DNA from: Paraspadella gotoi | Lineage: Eukaryota; Chaetognatha | Assembly (NCBI GenBank): GCA_051294375.1 | Contig: CM119264.1 | Coordinates: 2,664,005 to 2,728,004 of the forward strand | Length of the DNA: 64,000 bases | Reading direction: 5' to 3' | In this document: piece by piece, positions 11,381 through 23,430 of the stretch | How positions within the stretch are numbered: position 1 is the first letter of the stretch | How the letters are laid out: every line of letters starts with the position of its first letter | Notes under the pieces: generated by a model | What the model was told of the DNA's origin: nothing | The model's input: only the letters and a program-made list of their open reading frames with translations | Databases searched by the model: none | Program-made: the position numbers and the translations under genes

Positions 11381-11634
11381 AGGTTCATAAAAAATGGAAG
11401 AAAGAAAAAAAACTATTTTCTTTTCTAATTTTTTTCTGTTTGAAGAATATGTTAAGTATGAAGGAAGACAAAGAGAAAGGCAGGAGAGTGAGACAGAGTC
11501 ACAGATAGGGAGAGAGAGAAAGAGAGAGAGGGGAAAAGTAAAACAGAGAGAAAAAGGAAAAAAGAAAATAAGGGAAAAGTAAAAATAAAGGAAAAGATCC
11601 CGAAGAAAAGTAGAGAAAAGGATTTGACGTTTTT

Positions 11635-11659
11635 NNNNNNNNNNNNNNNNNNNNNNNNN
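11635..11659. other. 25-N assembly gap between copies B and C
   Basis: Exactly 25 N. Sequence resumes at GTTGACGTCGTCGACGCC, the middle of the repeat unit, so the start of copy C is missing. Confidence 0.97.
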
Positions 11660-13526
11660 GTTGACGTCGTCGACGCCGCCTTTTCATTTCCGGTGACGCA
11701 GTTGACGCCGCAGCCGACGCCGCTGCGGCTGCCGCGGCGCTCGTCACGTTTAACCTCACCACGGAAACCAAAGTCGAATCTCACCTGGTCTCAGCCTCAG
11801 CAGCGAGATGCACGTGGCGAACATGACCGCGAGATCTTTCTCGCGGCTTGCTTTCTCTCACTTACTTTTCCTTACCTTTCTCTCTCAGTTTCTCTCACCT
11901 TGCCCTCTTTCTCTCACTCCTCTCCTTCTCCCTCTCCCCCTTCCTCCCATTCTCCCTCTCCCCCTCTTCTTCTCCCATCCCCTCCATCTCCTCTCCTCCG
12001 TCTCTCTTCTTTCTCCTTTCCCCCCTTCCTCCCTCCTCCTCCCCGTCCTCCAAATGAGGATGATCCAGCATTCCCTCACCTGTTGGAAGTTCATTGCTTC
12101 TGCCAGTGCGGTTGCAATGCCGACCGTCGCCGCCGCCGCGGTCTCGATCCATTCGCCGCCACCGCCGCCGCCGCCTGGCAATAGGCGCATCCCTCTGCGG
12201 GCTTCTCTCTCGCCGGCGGGGAGGAGAGGAAGAAGAGGAGGAGAGAGGAGGAGGAGGAGGAGGAGAAGGGGAGGAGAAGGAAGGAAATGAGGAAGGGGGG
12301 ATCCAGTTCTTGTCTTCGCCCCAAAAAGTCAAACGAGTGGAGTATCTGGATGGGTTTTTTTTTTCCGGTAGGCTTGGGATAGTTTTTGGTGGATAGTGCT
12401 TGGGATAGTTTTTGGTGGATATGTGTTGGGATAGTTTTTGGTGGATATCTTAGCAAGTTTCGTGTAGATATGTTTTTTTTTTTTAATCGTCTTGGATTAT
12501 TTTTGAGGATTAGTCTCAGGATAGGAGTATTTTAGGATATTTAGGCTGGAGTTATCGGCGATTCCGTTTGGTGAAAATTTAACGATAGGTCGGCGATAAA
12601 TTCCAGTGAAAATGATTCGATTAATTCTGCGGTTTTAAACAAAAAGCGATTAGCTATTAATATTATTTTAGTTCATATTCAAACGTTTCAAACTAAAAAC
12701 AGACTGGAAAATTGTCACGAGTGAGTCTATTCGTGAAGTAGTTATTTATTATAACCCAGCTAGAAGACTTTTAAATCACTTTCATTAGATAATCTATTAA
12801 AACAAAAAGGAATTTTTACCCACTTTACGAATTTAACGAGAACAACTAAAATCTTTCTACTTTTTTTTGGACAAAAACAAGACCTTTAAGTTTAATGAGT
12901 TGCGCCGTAATGAATTTTTAAATATATACAGAATGATCGCGTGATTTGTTTTATTTCAAATTTCAACAAGGTTGATTCAGTACTACATGAGCATCAAAAA
13001 AAGCTAGACTAAAGACAAAACAAAGTTAAAGATTGCGTGAAAACTAGCACTCTAGACAAAACAAGGTTAAAGTTATTGATTACAATATTTCAATCATAAG
13101 AATGCGACTATTCTTTTGAGAACTATATTTTCGAACTATAGATATTAGAAATTCTAGAATTCTTAGAAATTGATGCATGTATTATCTGAGTTATAAGAAA
13201 TTTAAATGCTGATGGATTAGACTGATGGATTGATAAAAATAAAGAGGCCAACCAAAAATTGACTAGAGAGTCGTTCGCGAGTATCGCGGCGCACTCAGGA
13301 GGAGAAATTACGCAGGGCATCGTCGCTCAGGACCTCGGGACGACTTCAAAAACGGAAGGCGTGAAAATTTAAAAGAAAAAGGAGGAAAAAATTAAAGGAA
13401 AGGATAAAAGAAAAAAGAAAAAAAACAAAACAAATCGCCTGACAGATCGAGGGTGCCTGGTTTTTCGAGCCTGTTTATTGTTTTACGCACAAAAAAAAAT
13501 AGGAGGCGACATGGGAAAAACCATCT

Positions 13527-13609
<83 letters not shown>

Positions 13610-13932
13610 CCCTTCTTTAATTTTCTCTCTCCTTGCAAGAGATTCATGAACTTCCTTCTTTTTAATGAATTTTTGTACTGAGGGAGAGGAGAAAAAAAAA
13701 ATAGAGAGAGAGAGAGAGAGAGAGACGATACTCCCCGCTACCACACACTAAAAAAAAAAAACTCTGAGAAACGTAACAAACAAAGAGAAACCAAAGGAAG
13801 AATAAAAGTAAAGGAAGAGTAAGGCAAGAATTTGCTACATCGATTTGTAGTTGAGCCAAACAGAATTATCTCATAATGACTAACCTTCGCGTTTAAGTGA
13901 GAAAGAGAGAGGAGACACAGACCGCAAGAGAG

Positions 13933-13980
<48 letters not shown>

Positions 13981-14226
13981 CATAAAAAATGGGAAGAAAG
14001 AAAAAAAATATTTTCTTTTCTAATTTTTTCTGTTTGAAGAATATGTTAAGTATGAAGGTAAGACAAAGAGAAAGGCAGGAGAGTGAGAAGAGTCACAGAT
14101 AGGAGAGAGAGAAAGAGGAGAAGGGTGAAAAGTACAAAACAGAGAGAAAAGGAAAAAAGAAAATAAGGGAAAAGTAAAAATAAAGAAAAGAATCCGAAGA
14201 AAAGTAGGAAAAGGATTTGACGTTTT
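11660..14226 (+). repeat. Tandem duplication unit, copy C, 5' truncated
   Basis: Starts at the point equivalent to 9093 in copy B and follows B to its end; homology stops after GGATTTGACGTTTT, where B runs into the gap. It has the most small deletions in the AT-rich part, for example around 12750-12900. Confidence 0.88.
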
Positions 14227-14291
14227 CCAAACCCGGGAAAAGAAGGCGCAAGAATTTCTACGTCCCATTTTGTTGCTATGGTGCGAGAGAG

Positions 14292-14329
<38 letters not shown>

Positions 14330-14535
14330 GTAAGGCCTGAAACGGTTTGTCTGATTCGCCCCGCTCTCTTCTTCCGCATAATTAACTTGAATACCATGCA
14401 CGCATGTTTTAGCATATAAATTGACACGTTAGCCTTTTGTATAATAACAAGAGGAAGGCAGAGATAAGCGAGTCAGACTTTCTATTCACAAATTCTTTTT
14501 TTTCTTTCACCCTTGATTCATAATCTTACCCTCTA
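14227..14535. other. Intergenic sequence with a short (GA)n tract
   Basis: GA repeats at 14285-14327, then mixed sequence with no supported gene. Confidence 0.6.
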
Positions 14536-14850
14536 TGTCTTTGCTACTCTCTCTTCTCTTTTCTCTTTTCTTCCCCTTTTTCTCTTTTCTATCCTCTTTT
14601 TCTGTTCTACCCTCTCTTTTCTTTTTTAAATTCTCCCCTTCTTCTCTTCTCTACCCTCTCTTCTCTTTTCTACCCCTTCTCTTTTTTTATCCTCTCTTCT
14701 CCTTTCTACCCTTCTCTTTTCTTCACTCTAAAAACTTTTCTACCCCCTCTTTTCTAAATTATCCCTCCTCTTCTCTTTTCTACCCTCTCTTCTCTTTTCT
14801 ACCCTCTCTTCAAATTTCTCTTCTCTATTTATATCCCCCTCTCCTCCCTC
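14536..14850 (+). repeat. Imperfect pyrimidine repeat of TCTTTTCTACCC type
   Basis: About 15-17 base units such as CTCTTCTCTTTTCTACCC repeat irregularly. This makes a very long polypyrimidine tract directly before the AG at 14852-14853. Confidence 0.85.
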
Positions 14851-14853
14851 CAG

Positions 14854-15069
14854 CCCCCTCTGTCGTCTGGACATCACGGACGGGCACCCCCAATCGAGCA
14901 CCCCCGCGACCGCCGGGCATCACCTCTCCCCTCCCGGATGTTCGACGCGGGTCTCTTCCCCCGGATCTAACCCGAGCTCTGTGTGCCAATCGCCGACGGG
15001 GGGAGGGCTGCCGCCGCCCGCCATCGTTTGCGAGGGAATCGACGGAGCATCGCGGGTGGGGGAGAAAAG
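14854..15069 (+). CDS. Candidate internal exon, 216 bases, unknown protein
   Basis: Not recognised. It is the clearest exon-like segment in the window: a long polypyrimidine tract and CTCCCTCCAG precede it, and AAAAG|GTAAGT, a near-consensus donor, follows. Composition changes sharply from pyrimidine-only to balanced, GC-rich sequence inside these limits and to AT-rich sequence after them. The frame that begins with the third base (PLCRLDITDGHPQSS...) is open throughout and ends phase 2 at the donor; it is serine, proline and glycine-rich with a C-terminal stretch AIVCEGIDGASRVGEK. The first frame of the longer pyrimidine ORF is also open and arginine-rich, so the frame is not settled. The length is divisible by three. 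Disordered regions of regulatory proteins look like this, but I name no family. Confidence 0.42.
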
Positions 15070-16150
15070 GTAAGTTCGAGGAGAGGGTGGGGTGAGGGGT
15101 GGGTAAGTTGGGTGAAAGTTGAGAAAATAGAAAAAAAGACGAAAATGTTAGTTCTTTTTTTTGGATTGTGATGTTAAAAAGGCGACAGAATGTTGGATTC
15201 CAGTTGATATTAAAAAAAAAAAAAGTTGCCACCGATTTTCTCGAATTGATTTTCGCGTTTGCAATCAACCAATCAAGCAAATCGATCGTTGCAAGCAAAT
15301 CGATCCCAGCAAGCAAATTGATTTTATTTTAAAAGGGGGAGCGGGTCTTACGATGACGACGACGACGACGACGATCACGACTCAGACAGTCACGATTCAC
15401 GATCACAACGAAGCGAACTGTGAAGGTGATAACAACATGATTGTGATGGTAATTAGAAAATTATTAGTGGGTAGGTTATCCGATTGGTTGGTTGTTTAGT
15501 TTTTTGATTGATTATTAATTGGTCTTTCCGCTTTTTCGGTAATTTTCTTGTTTGCTTTATTGATTAGTATTTTTGTTGTTAGATTGGTATTTTCAATGGT
15601 TGGCTGATTGATTCGTTGATTGGTTGTTGGATTCAATTCAGGAGAGGTTAAAAAATCTCCTATGTCAGCGACGACAACGACGACGACGACGATGACGACG
15701 ACGATGAGGGATCTCAACCCAAAATTAGGGATTAGGGTGATAAACAGGAAAGAGGAAAAAAGGTAAAAAAAGGATAAAAAGAGAAAAATAGAAAGGTTAG
15801 TAGAAGGAAAAAAAGAAAGGGGGGAAAAAAGGAAAGGACGAAAAAGAGAAAGGATGAATTTGCGTTCGTTACAGTGAACGACAGAACGAACAAAAAAAAA
15901 CCAATGACGGAGAGTGGCGACCGCGTAGTATTGTTCGGGCTGCCGTTCGCGAGCGGTTCGGGGCGCGGTGTTCCTGGTGATCTGGATATTACTGTGGTGC
16001 TGAGAATCGGCTCGACAACGCTTTCTGTCACGCATAGCTGAACTGGTAGTGCGGGCAGCTGTTAATCGACTCCGCTCACTGAAGAAAATTTAGAGAAATA
16101 AAACGAGCAAGGCACGCCCCCTTTTTCCTCCCCCCTTCCTTCCACCTTCT

Positions 16151-16152
<2 letters not shown>
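15070..16152. other. Candidate intron or intergenic DNA with CGA and purine repeats
   Basis: Starts with the donor-like GTAAGT. It contains (CGA)n at 15352-15375 and 15668-15703, CAAATCGAT-like repeats at 15278-15322 and an A/G-rich block at 15740-15860. A short open frame at 15904-16041 is listed separately. Confidence 0.5.
15904..16041 (+). CDS. Candidate small ORF, 45 residues
   Basis: Not recognised. ATG at 15904 (context AAAACCAATGA) to TGA at 16039-16041. The product begins MTESGDRVVLFGLPF, has a glycine/serine turn, then a strand-like hydrophobic pattern DLDITVVLRIGSTTLSV. Composition is free of simple repeats. The opposite strand over the same interval (minus 15732-16035) is open too and also looks disordered-coding, so one strand may be a shadow of the other. 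No splice sites or promoter were identified. Confidence 0.2.
   Translation: MTESGDRVVLFGLPFASGSGRGVPGDLDITVVLRIGSTTLSVTHS

Positions 16153-16236
<84 letters not shown>
16153..16236. repeat. (CT)n microsatellite
   Basis: Nearly pure CT repeat. Confidence 0.97.
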
Positions 16237-16238
<2 letters not shown>

Positions 16239-16280
16239 CATCCCTTCGTTTATCCCTTATCCTCATCGTCAATTAAACCT

Positions 16281-16281
<1 letters not shown>

Positions 16282-16329
<48 letters not shown>
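16282..16329. repeat. (AATC)n microsatellite, about 12 units
   Basis: Uninterrupted AATC tetranucleotides. Confidence 0.97.
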
Positions 16330-17979
16330 CCATTCCATCCTTAAGTCGCGATTCTTTAATATCATATTTAAATAAAAAATTTAAAAATATATATATTTTT
16401 TAAAGAAACAAAAATCCAGTAATTATCTTTATTCTTGACTACTTCACTATCAAACTTCAGTGACAACAACCCCTCTTTTACCCGAAATAAAACTAGGCTC
16501 TCACATTTTCTACGTTCTCATATATGCTCTCATATCTATCGCATATCTCATACTAAACTTCTTTCCATTCCAACTCCTTTTAACTACTTTTCCCTAATTT
16601 GCCCACTTCTGATCACTCCTGCCCACTTCTACTCACTCCTGCCCACTTCTACCCATTCCCACGCCTATCCACTTCTTATCCACAACCAGCCTTTTCTTTG
16701 TCCCCCCCCCGCCCCTTTCTCGTTGGAATCACTAACGAAGGCGAAACCGGAACTCGAATTGAAAAATCAGGTTTTTAGACGAAAAAAGGAAGGAAGGACG
16801 AGAAAGGAAGGATGAAAGGAAAAGGAGAAAAGGAAGAAGGGAGAGAAAGGAAAGGAGGAAAGGAGGAAAAGGTAAGAAAGGAAAGATAAGGAAGGTAGAG
16901 GAAGGAGAAGGAAAATCTACTTTTTTTAACAAGAGTTCCGGACCGCCTGCCACCAGAGATAGACAGACAGAACGACAGACAGACTAACTTATAACCGTCT
17001 CATAAAGTCGTCTCAAGCCATGATCGAATCTCATTCTCAATTTTCCTGTCGCGATTAACTTTTTTCGGTTCGCGCAAAAGAAAAAAACGCTCGCTCTCAG
17101 TTGTTCGTCGTTTTTGTTCCGTCGGCCGCGGGTCCGTTCCTCGTTTTGTTCTTCGTTTTTTATCGCTCGTTTTATTTCGAGGTTTGATCGACTGGGAAGC
17201 GACCTTGACCTTGACTTATTTTCTGGTTTTTAAATTGATTTCTTTTTTCGATTTTTTTCAACGTTTCATTTTATTTTTAGTTTTATTCCGTTCGATTGGA
17301 ACCAAAGTTATTTGCTTTAACGTTGTCGTCATCGTAATAATGTTTATGGTTATTTGGGGAGGTCATAATGTACAGTATATGGAGGATCATTTCTGTATTG
17401 GGGATTCTGGTTGTTCAATAAAAAAATGTAAAAATCGCCAAAATTTGATAATTTTAAAAACTTGTTTAACAGTCAAAAGTATGTTTATTTTCATTTTAGA
17501 TATTCATTTCCAAAAGGTATTTTCATTAAAAAGTATTTTAAAACGCTAAAAATGTCTAAAAATATTCAAATTGGCCTATAAAAGCAATTAGTATTTGGGA
17601 AAAAATAAGAAAAATTTTAAAATTTGAGATTTTATCAAATCTACATATCTTTTAACTGTTACTAATAAGATATCATGGTTATCATAATTATACTATGTAT
17701 CACTTTTTCCTTAACATGTCCTTAACATGGATAATTTTTATATTGTTTGTACCAATTTTATAAATGAACACGGTGTAGTAGTTATCGTCAGCTCTCTCTT
17801 TTCTCTCTCCCGCTTAAAAGTTTAGTTTTCGCACGGTATAAATAAAATTTCTTTAGTCATTGGTTAATTATCTAATTAATCAAATATTTAATTTGCTAGT
17901 CGGCGGTTCGATGAAATTTTTTCGTACGTGCGTCATCATCGTAATCTCATCTGGTGCCTTTGATTTGGATTTCTGGGGA
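16330..17979. other. Intergenic or intronic AT-rich sequence
   Basis: Includes a purine block at 16780-16915, a short (CAGA)n patch at 16962-16984 and AT-rich DNA after 17200. A plus-strand open frame at 17184-17549 begins with TTG and is hydrophobic because the DNA is T-rich; I do not support it as a gene. Confidence 0.5.
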
Positions 17980-17980
17980 G

Positions 17981-18021
<41 letters not shown>
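17980..18021. repeat. (GAC)n trinucleotide repeat
   Basis: Fourteen GAC units without interruption. Confidence 0.96.
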
Positions 18022-18175
18022 AAAATTAGGTTTTTGATTCTGATTTTTCTTTTTGTTTTGACTTTTTTTCTAGTCCGCCGCTTTATACACCTTTATCCGC
18101 CTTCACCCAAGGCCTTCCTCACTGCTCCTTTAAACCGCCTTTTCTTCTACTTTTTCTGCTGCCACCACCCTTACG

Positions 18176-18425
18176 AGTCTGCCGCCGCCCGCCGATCTAA
18201 CCGCGTCAGGCCCGCCACCACCCCGCCGCCACCCCGCCGTCGTCCGGCCGCCGCCGCCGATCTAATCGCGTCAGGCCAGCCGGGCACCCCACACGTGTCC
18301 GCCGCCGCCGCCGCCGTCTAAACCGCGTCAGGCCCGGCCGCCCACCCGCCGTGTCCGCCGCCGCCGCCGCCGTCTAACCGCGTCAGGCCCGCCGCCACCC
18401 CGGCGTGTCCGCCGCCGACCGCATT
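18176..18425 (+). repeat. GC-rich tandem repeat of about 50-60 bp with (CCG)n
   Basis: Four units share the core TCTAACCGCGTCAGGCCCGC, separated by CCG repeats and a CCACCCCGCCGTGTCC-like stretch. CpG-dense against AT-rich flanks. Confidence 0.85.
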
Positions 18426-18917
18426 CTTCTCTGTTTTAGTCGCGTCGCTGGGCGAAGCGACTCTATAGTTTATCCGTCAGATAAAATATTAAAAAAAAAA
18501 AATAATGATGTGGGAATATTATTTGAACGATGAAGTGTGAAGAAATGAGTAATTAATTGAAGATATAAATGTCAAGTTTAAAAATTAATCAAGAAATTAA
18601 CCTATCGAAATTTCCCAAAATGAAAGTAAAAAAAAAAAAATTACAACTTCTCATTAAATCCATGACTTGTTCGCTCTTTAGCGATTCTTGTTAGATTTAC
18701 GACTTTCCCAACCTAATTACCATTTTTTTCTTTTCATTTTTTACTTCCTTTAAAAAATAAAAATATAAAAAAAATATTATCTTCTTCGAAGAAAAGTTTT
18801 TTTCTTTATTTTTTTTTAAAGAATTTTTAAGAAGTTTTAATCTTTTTTTTTCTTTTTTTCCCCCACGCCTCGTTTGTTCGGCTGCAGGTTTCGCCATTAA
18901 ATCTCCTTCACCTTCTT
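18426..18917. other. AT-rich sequence, no gene seen
   Basis: A and T homopolymer runs; nothing supported. Confidence 0.6.
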
Positions 18918-18921
18918 TTTT

Positions 18922-19013
<92 letters not shown>
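18918..19013. repeat. (TTTC)n microsatellite, about 24 units
   Basis: Uninterrupted TTTC repeat. Confidence 0.97.
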
Positions 19014-19095
19014 TACTCCATTTCAATCGCCATTTTCTTCTATCCCTCTTTTAGTCCTTACCCTATCTTTTACTTCTCTCACATTAACCTTCCTT

Positions 19096-19096
<1 letters not shown>

Positions 19097-19141
<45 letters not shown>
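19097..19141. repeat. (CT)n microsatellite
   Basis: CT repeat after a CTTTCTCTCTCG lead-in. Confidence 0.95.
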
Positions 19142-19145
<4 letters not shown>

Positions 19146-19619
19146 AAGGTTTTTTCTCCCTTTATACTTTCAGGCATCACATGACCAACTTTCTCAACAA
19201 AGCACTCTGTCTCAATCTCCCCTTAAAATTCCTATTCTCCCAAACTCGAGCAATCTAGCGTTCCTTCACAAAATATTTTTGTGTTTAAAATTTCATTTAA
19301 TATTTTGTTTAAAATTTCATTTAATATTTCCTCTTAATTTTAATTAGACATCTGTTTACTTTGACTTAAAGCAGCTAACGATTAAAACGTTCTCGTCTTA
19401 AGATATAGATCCTCTGGGCTCTAAGATGCAAATGAGATTTTTCGTCGTTTTCCTCAATGACATCAGCGACACTTCAAAGTTTTTCCTTCTTTTTTTTTCA
19501 TTCACTCAATAAATATTTCTTAATCGATTCTCGCTTTTTTTTCTTTTTCTTTTTTTTTTTCTTTCGGGTTTTTTGTTTCTTGGTTTCGCTTTCAAGTCCG
19601 CGAAATAAATTTCTCAAGG
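19142..19619. other. Intergenic sequence holding an octamer motif
   Basis: No gene seen. ATGCAAAT at 19426-19433 followed by GAGATT is one of three such sites (see findings). T homopolymers at about 19485-19590. Confidence 0.5.
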
Positions 19620-19860
19620 ACGACAAAGATGATGACGATGAAGACGACGAAAATGATGACGACGATAACAAAGATGACGACGACAAAGATGACGACGATG
19701 AAAAAAATGACTACGAATGCGATGACGACTATGATGACAATGATGAAGAGGATGACGACAAAGGTGACAAAGATAATAACGACAACAACGATATAAACGA
19801 TGACAATGAGGTCTAACCAAACGATGACAACTATACCAAATAACGACGACGACGACGACG
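19620..19860 (+). repeat. Degenerate GAC/GAT repeat (aspartate-coding in one frame)
   Basis: Imperfect GAC, GAT and GAA triplets give a polyaspartate-like frame on the plus strand (within 19457-19816). This is a trinucleotide repeat rather than a supported acidic protein, because the frame starts in a T-homopolymer stretch. Confidence 0.85.
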
Positions 19861-19959
19861 ACTAAGATTCTAATGATTAACTAATGGGGAGCTTAAGAAC
19901 AACCGGGGGCCATAAAGGGCCATCACTGGCTCACCAGGAGGCCCGAGGCTACGAGGCTA

Positions 19960-21350
19960 ATTGACTTAATCTTAACCAAAACTATGATCGATAAAACGAG
20001 ATTAAGACAAAACCAGATAGCCAGGGACGAACAAAGGACAAAGGGAAATTAAGACAAAACCACGATTAGCAGACGACAAAGGACAAATGAGATTAAGACA
20101 AAAACCATGGATAGCAGACGACATAAGGACAAAGGAGATTTAAGACAAAACCAGATAGCAGACGACAAAGGACAAAGGAGATTAAGACAAAACCAGATAG
20201 CAGACAAACGACAATAGGAGAGAAAATAGACAAAACGCACGATAGCAGACACAAAGGGACAAAGGCAGATTAAGACAAAACCAGATAGCAAGCACGCACA
20301 AAGGACACAAAGGAGATTAAGACAAAACCAATCGTAGATAGCAGACCGACAAAGGGACAAATGGAGGATTAAGCGACCAAAAACCACGATAGCAGATGCA
20401 GACGGACATAAGGACAAACAGGAGATTAAGACAAAACCAGATAGCAGACGACAAAGGACAAAGGAGATTAAGACAAAACCATGATAGCAGACGACAAAGG
20501 ACAAAGGAGTCTTAAACAAAACCGACGATGAGCAGACGACAAAAGCGACAAAGAGGATTAAGACAAAACCAGATAAGCAGACCGACAAAAGCCGGACAAA
20601 GGCATGATTAAGAATCAAAACCAAGAGCTCAGCGACGGACATAAGGACAAAGCGAGATTAAGACAACAACCCAGATAGCCACGACGACAAATGTGAACAA
20701 AGGAGTATTAGACAAACAGATCTATCCTAGACGACAAAGGACAAAGGAGATTAAGACACAACTCAGATTAGCAGACGACAAAGGACAAAGGGCAGATATA
20801 AGACATAAAACCAAGGATAGCAAGACGGACAAAGGACAAAGGGCAGATATTAAGACTAAAACCAAAGATAGAGGCAGAACGATCAAAAGCGAAAGAGAAG
20901 GATTAACAGAAACAAAACCAGATAAGACGACAGACAAGACGTATAATAACAACCAACGGACCACGAAGACCAAAGGAGAACTTAAACGAACACAACACCA
21001 GACTTGAAGCAAGGACAAAGAACAAACGAATAACAATGACCAAACCAGATAGCAGACGATTAGAAGGACAAAGGGTTAACGACATAACCATGCATACGAC
21101 AATAAGGACAAAGGAGTATTAGCAAACTAGGGATAGCAACGACAAAGCCGACAAGAAGGATATTAAGACAAGAACCAGAAGACCAGCACGACAAAGGACA
21201 AAAGGCAGGTTAAGACAAATACCATAGAGCAGACTCGACAAAGTGACAATATGGAGATTAAGACAGAACATGATAGCAGCGACGACAAAGGCGACAAAGA
21301 GATCTTGAAGGACAAAACCAGATAGCAGACGACAAAGGACAAAGGTATAG
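19960..21350 (+). repeat. 42-bp satellite array, about 32 copies
   Basis: Consensus begins CGACAAAGGACAAAGGAGAT and continues TAAGACAAAACCAGATAGCAGA. The best-kept units lie at about 20130-20215 and 20430-20510; elsewhere single-base insertions are very frequent, which looks like uncorrected long-read sequence. Because 42 is a multiple of three, the minus strand keeps a 14-residue periodic frame (SGFVLISFVLCRLL), but indels break it. Confidence 0.93.
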
Positions 21351-21923
<573 letters not shown>

Positions 21924-21984
21924 CGTTCAAATCAATAATTCTCTCCTTCGGTCGCGAGAGAATGGGTAAGAATTGAAAAAAAAT

Positions 21985-22030
21985 AGGAAACGCGCCCACT
22001 GAATTCGAAAACGCGCCCACTGAATTCGGG
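21985..22030 (+). repeat. 22-bp direct repeat, two copies
   Basis: AACGCGCCCACTGAATTCG occurs twice in tandem. Confidence 0.9.
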
Positions 22031-22660
22031 AAAAAGGGGAATTTTTTCCCCCCTTTCATTTCGTTTTCTCGTTTCCTTTTCGACCACCTCCGCGCCACGC
22101 GCCCCGCTACGCACCCCCGCATGGCACGCCCCGCACCCAGCCCTCACGTGCTCCGCCCGGGCAAACGATCCGCCTCTCGCCGATTCAGTCACCCATTTTC
22201 TGCAGAACTATTCTCGTCTCTCACGCAGCGGCCGAGCAAAACGAGAGGAGAAAAAAAAACCTAGCCTTGACTTTTTTCCTTATTATTTCGCCGCCGTTGT
22301 TCATTCTGCTCTGCTCTCTAACTCTCTCTCTCTCTCTCTCTGCCTCTAGCTTCTCGCCTCTCTCTCTCCTTCCTGCTCTCTCTCCCGTCTCTCTCTCTCT
22401 CCTCTCTCCTTCTCTCTCTCTCTTCTCTCTCTCTTTCCTTTCTTTCCCTCCTTTTTCAGTCTTCAAGGGCCAGAGAGAAAACTTCGGCGCTGATTCTTGG
22501 TCGAGGGCATTTTTCGCTGGATTTTTTTTTCGTCTCGATATTTCGTTGTAGTTTCTAGATTTCTTTGTTTGGTTTGTATTTGTTTTTTATTTGTTTTTAT
22601 TTAAAAATTATTCATGCTAACATATTTCAACATACATCTTTGTCCATTCTTGCCGTCTTC
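22031..22660. other. GC-rich then CT-rich sequence, no gene supported
   Basis: 22085-22190 is CpG-rich with a short minus-strand open frame; 22320-22445 is an imperfect CT tract. Confidence 0.5.
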
Positions 22661-22698
22661 ATTGCTCTCCCCCACGCTCCCCCCAAGGGGTCTCCCCT

Positions 22699-23034
22699 CT
22701 ATCCCTCCCCCTTTCTATCCCTCCCCCCCCCCTTCTTATCCCTTGGCCCCTCCCGCCCCGCAACAAAAGCTCGCACCTTCGAAGTCAAGAGTCCAAATTT
22801 AACGATCCGTTTCGGTTGGTTTCTTATTTTCCGGGGCTGACGGACCACAAAGCCCCCACCACGCGGATCCACTGCGGCGCCACACAAAAAGCTCACAGCC
22901 TTTCCACCCCAATGCCCACACGCGCGCACAACGGCTTCGGGTCTTAAATTTAGCATCCTTCCGAGGGGGCGAGAGAAAGGGGGGGCCCGAGGCGGCGGCG
23001 GCGGCGGCGGCAGGGCGAGGTTCTCGGCGTCCAT
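22699..23034 (-). CDS. Candidate coding region, proline- and arginine-rich, unknown function
   Basis: Not recognised. On the minus strand an ATG at 23034-23032 (context GCGTGGAATGG) opens a frame of about 111 codons ending at 22699. The product begins MDAENLAL, has a seven-proline run coded by CCG repeats, then mixed sequence with cysteines (VVRACGHWGGKAVSFLCG) and a basic segment (RKIRNQPKRIVKFG) before a low-complexity end, so the real frame may stop or splice near 22780. A second, plus-strand frame at 22841-23089 (82 codons, RTTKPPPRGSTAAPHKKL...) covers the same DNA and is equally complex; only one can be the gene. A donor-like AAAAG|GTAAGT on the plus strand at about 23299-23304 slightly favours a plus-strand reading. 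Confidence 0.25.
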   Translation of the reverse strand: MDAENLALPPPPPPPRAPPFSRPLGRMLNLRPEAVVRACGHWGGKAVSFLCGAAVDPRGGGFVVRQPRKIRNQPKRIVKFGLLTSKVRAFVAGREGPRDKKGGGRDRKGEG

Positions 23035-23339
23035 TCCACGCAAACTTGGCCCCCTTAAAAAGATTATCACGGACCGGAAATGCTCGTGATGGATCTGGTT
23101 ATGATGGGAAACGAGGGAATAAGGAAGTTCGAGGGTAAAAGGGGAAATGTGTGGGTAGAGTAGGGTAAGGTTGAGGAGAGGAAAAAAAGGTAAGGGGATT
23201 GGGAGGGAATAAGAGGTGAGTTTTGTGGGAAGAAGGTGAGGACGATTGGGTAAGTTAAGGGTGGATGTACTCATAGCGCGGAATGGGAAGAGAAAAAAAA
23301 GGTAAGTTTCGAGCGTCTACTGTCAGAGTCGAAGTCATT

Positions 23340-23430
23340 CGTTTCTAAGAAAACCGACCCGTCCGTCCGGCCGTTCCTTTCGTCCGTCCGTCTGTCCGTC
23401 TGTCCGTCTGTCCGTCACGTCCGAAGCGTC
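23340..23430 (+). repeat. (GTCY)n tetranucleotide tract
   Basis: Runs of GTCC and GTCT units. The same tetranucleotide class marks the dispersed element seen at 27.4, 52.6, 53.8 and 61.0 kb, but the conserved flanks of that element were not found here. Confidence 0.85.

Noticed and set aside
17097-17145. Arthropod-type initiator-like CTCAGTTG
   Set aside because: No downstream promoter element at the expected distance and no gene after it.
17184-17549. 121-codon plus-strand hydrophobic frame
   Set aside because: Starts with TTG, and its hydrophobicity follows from T-rich DNA; no motif, splice site or conserved copy.
19457-19816. Acidic aspartate-rich protein
   Set aside because: The frame is a degenerate GAC/GAT repeat preceded by T homopolymers; no independent coding evidence.
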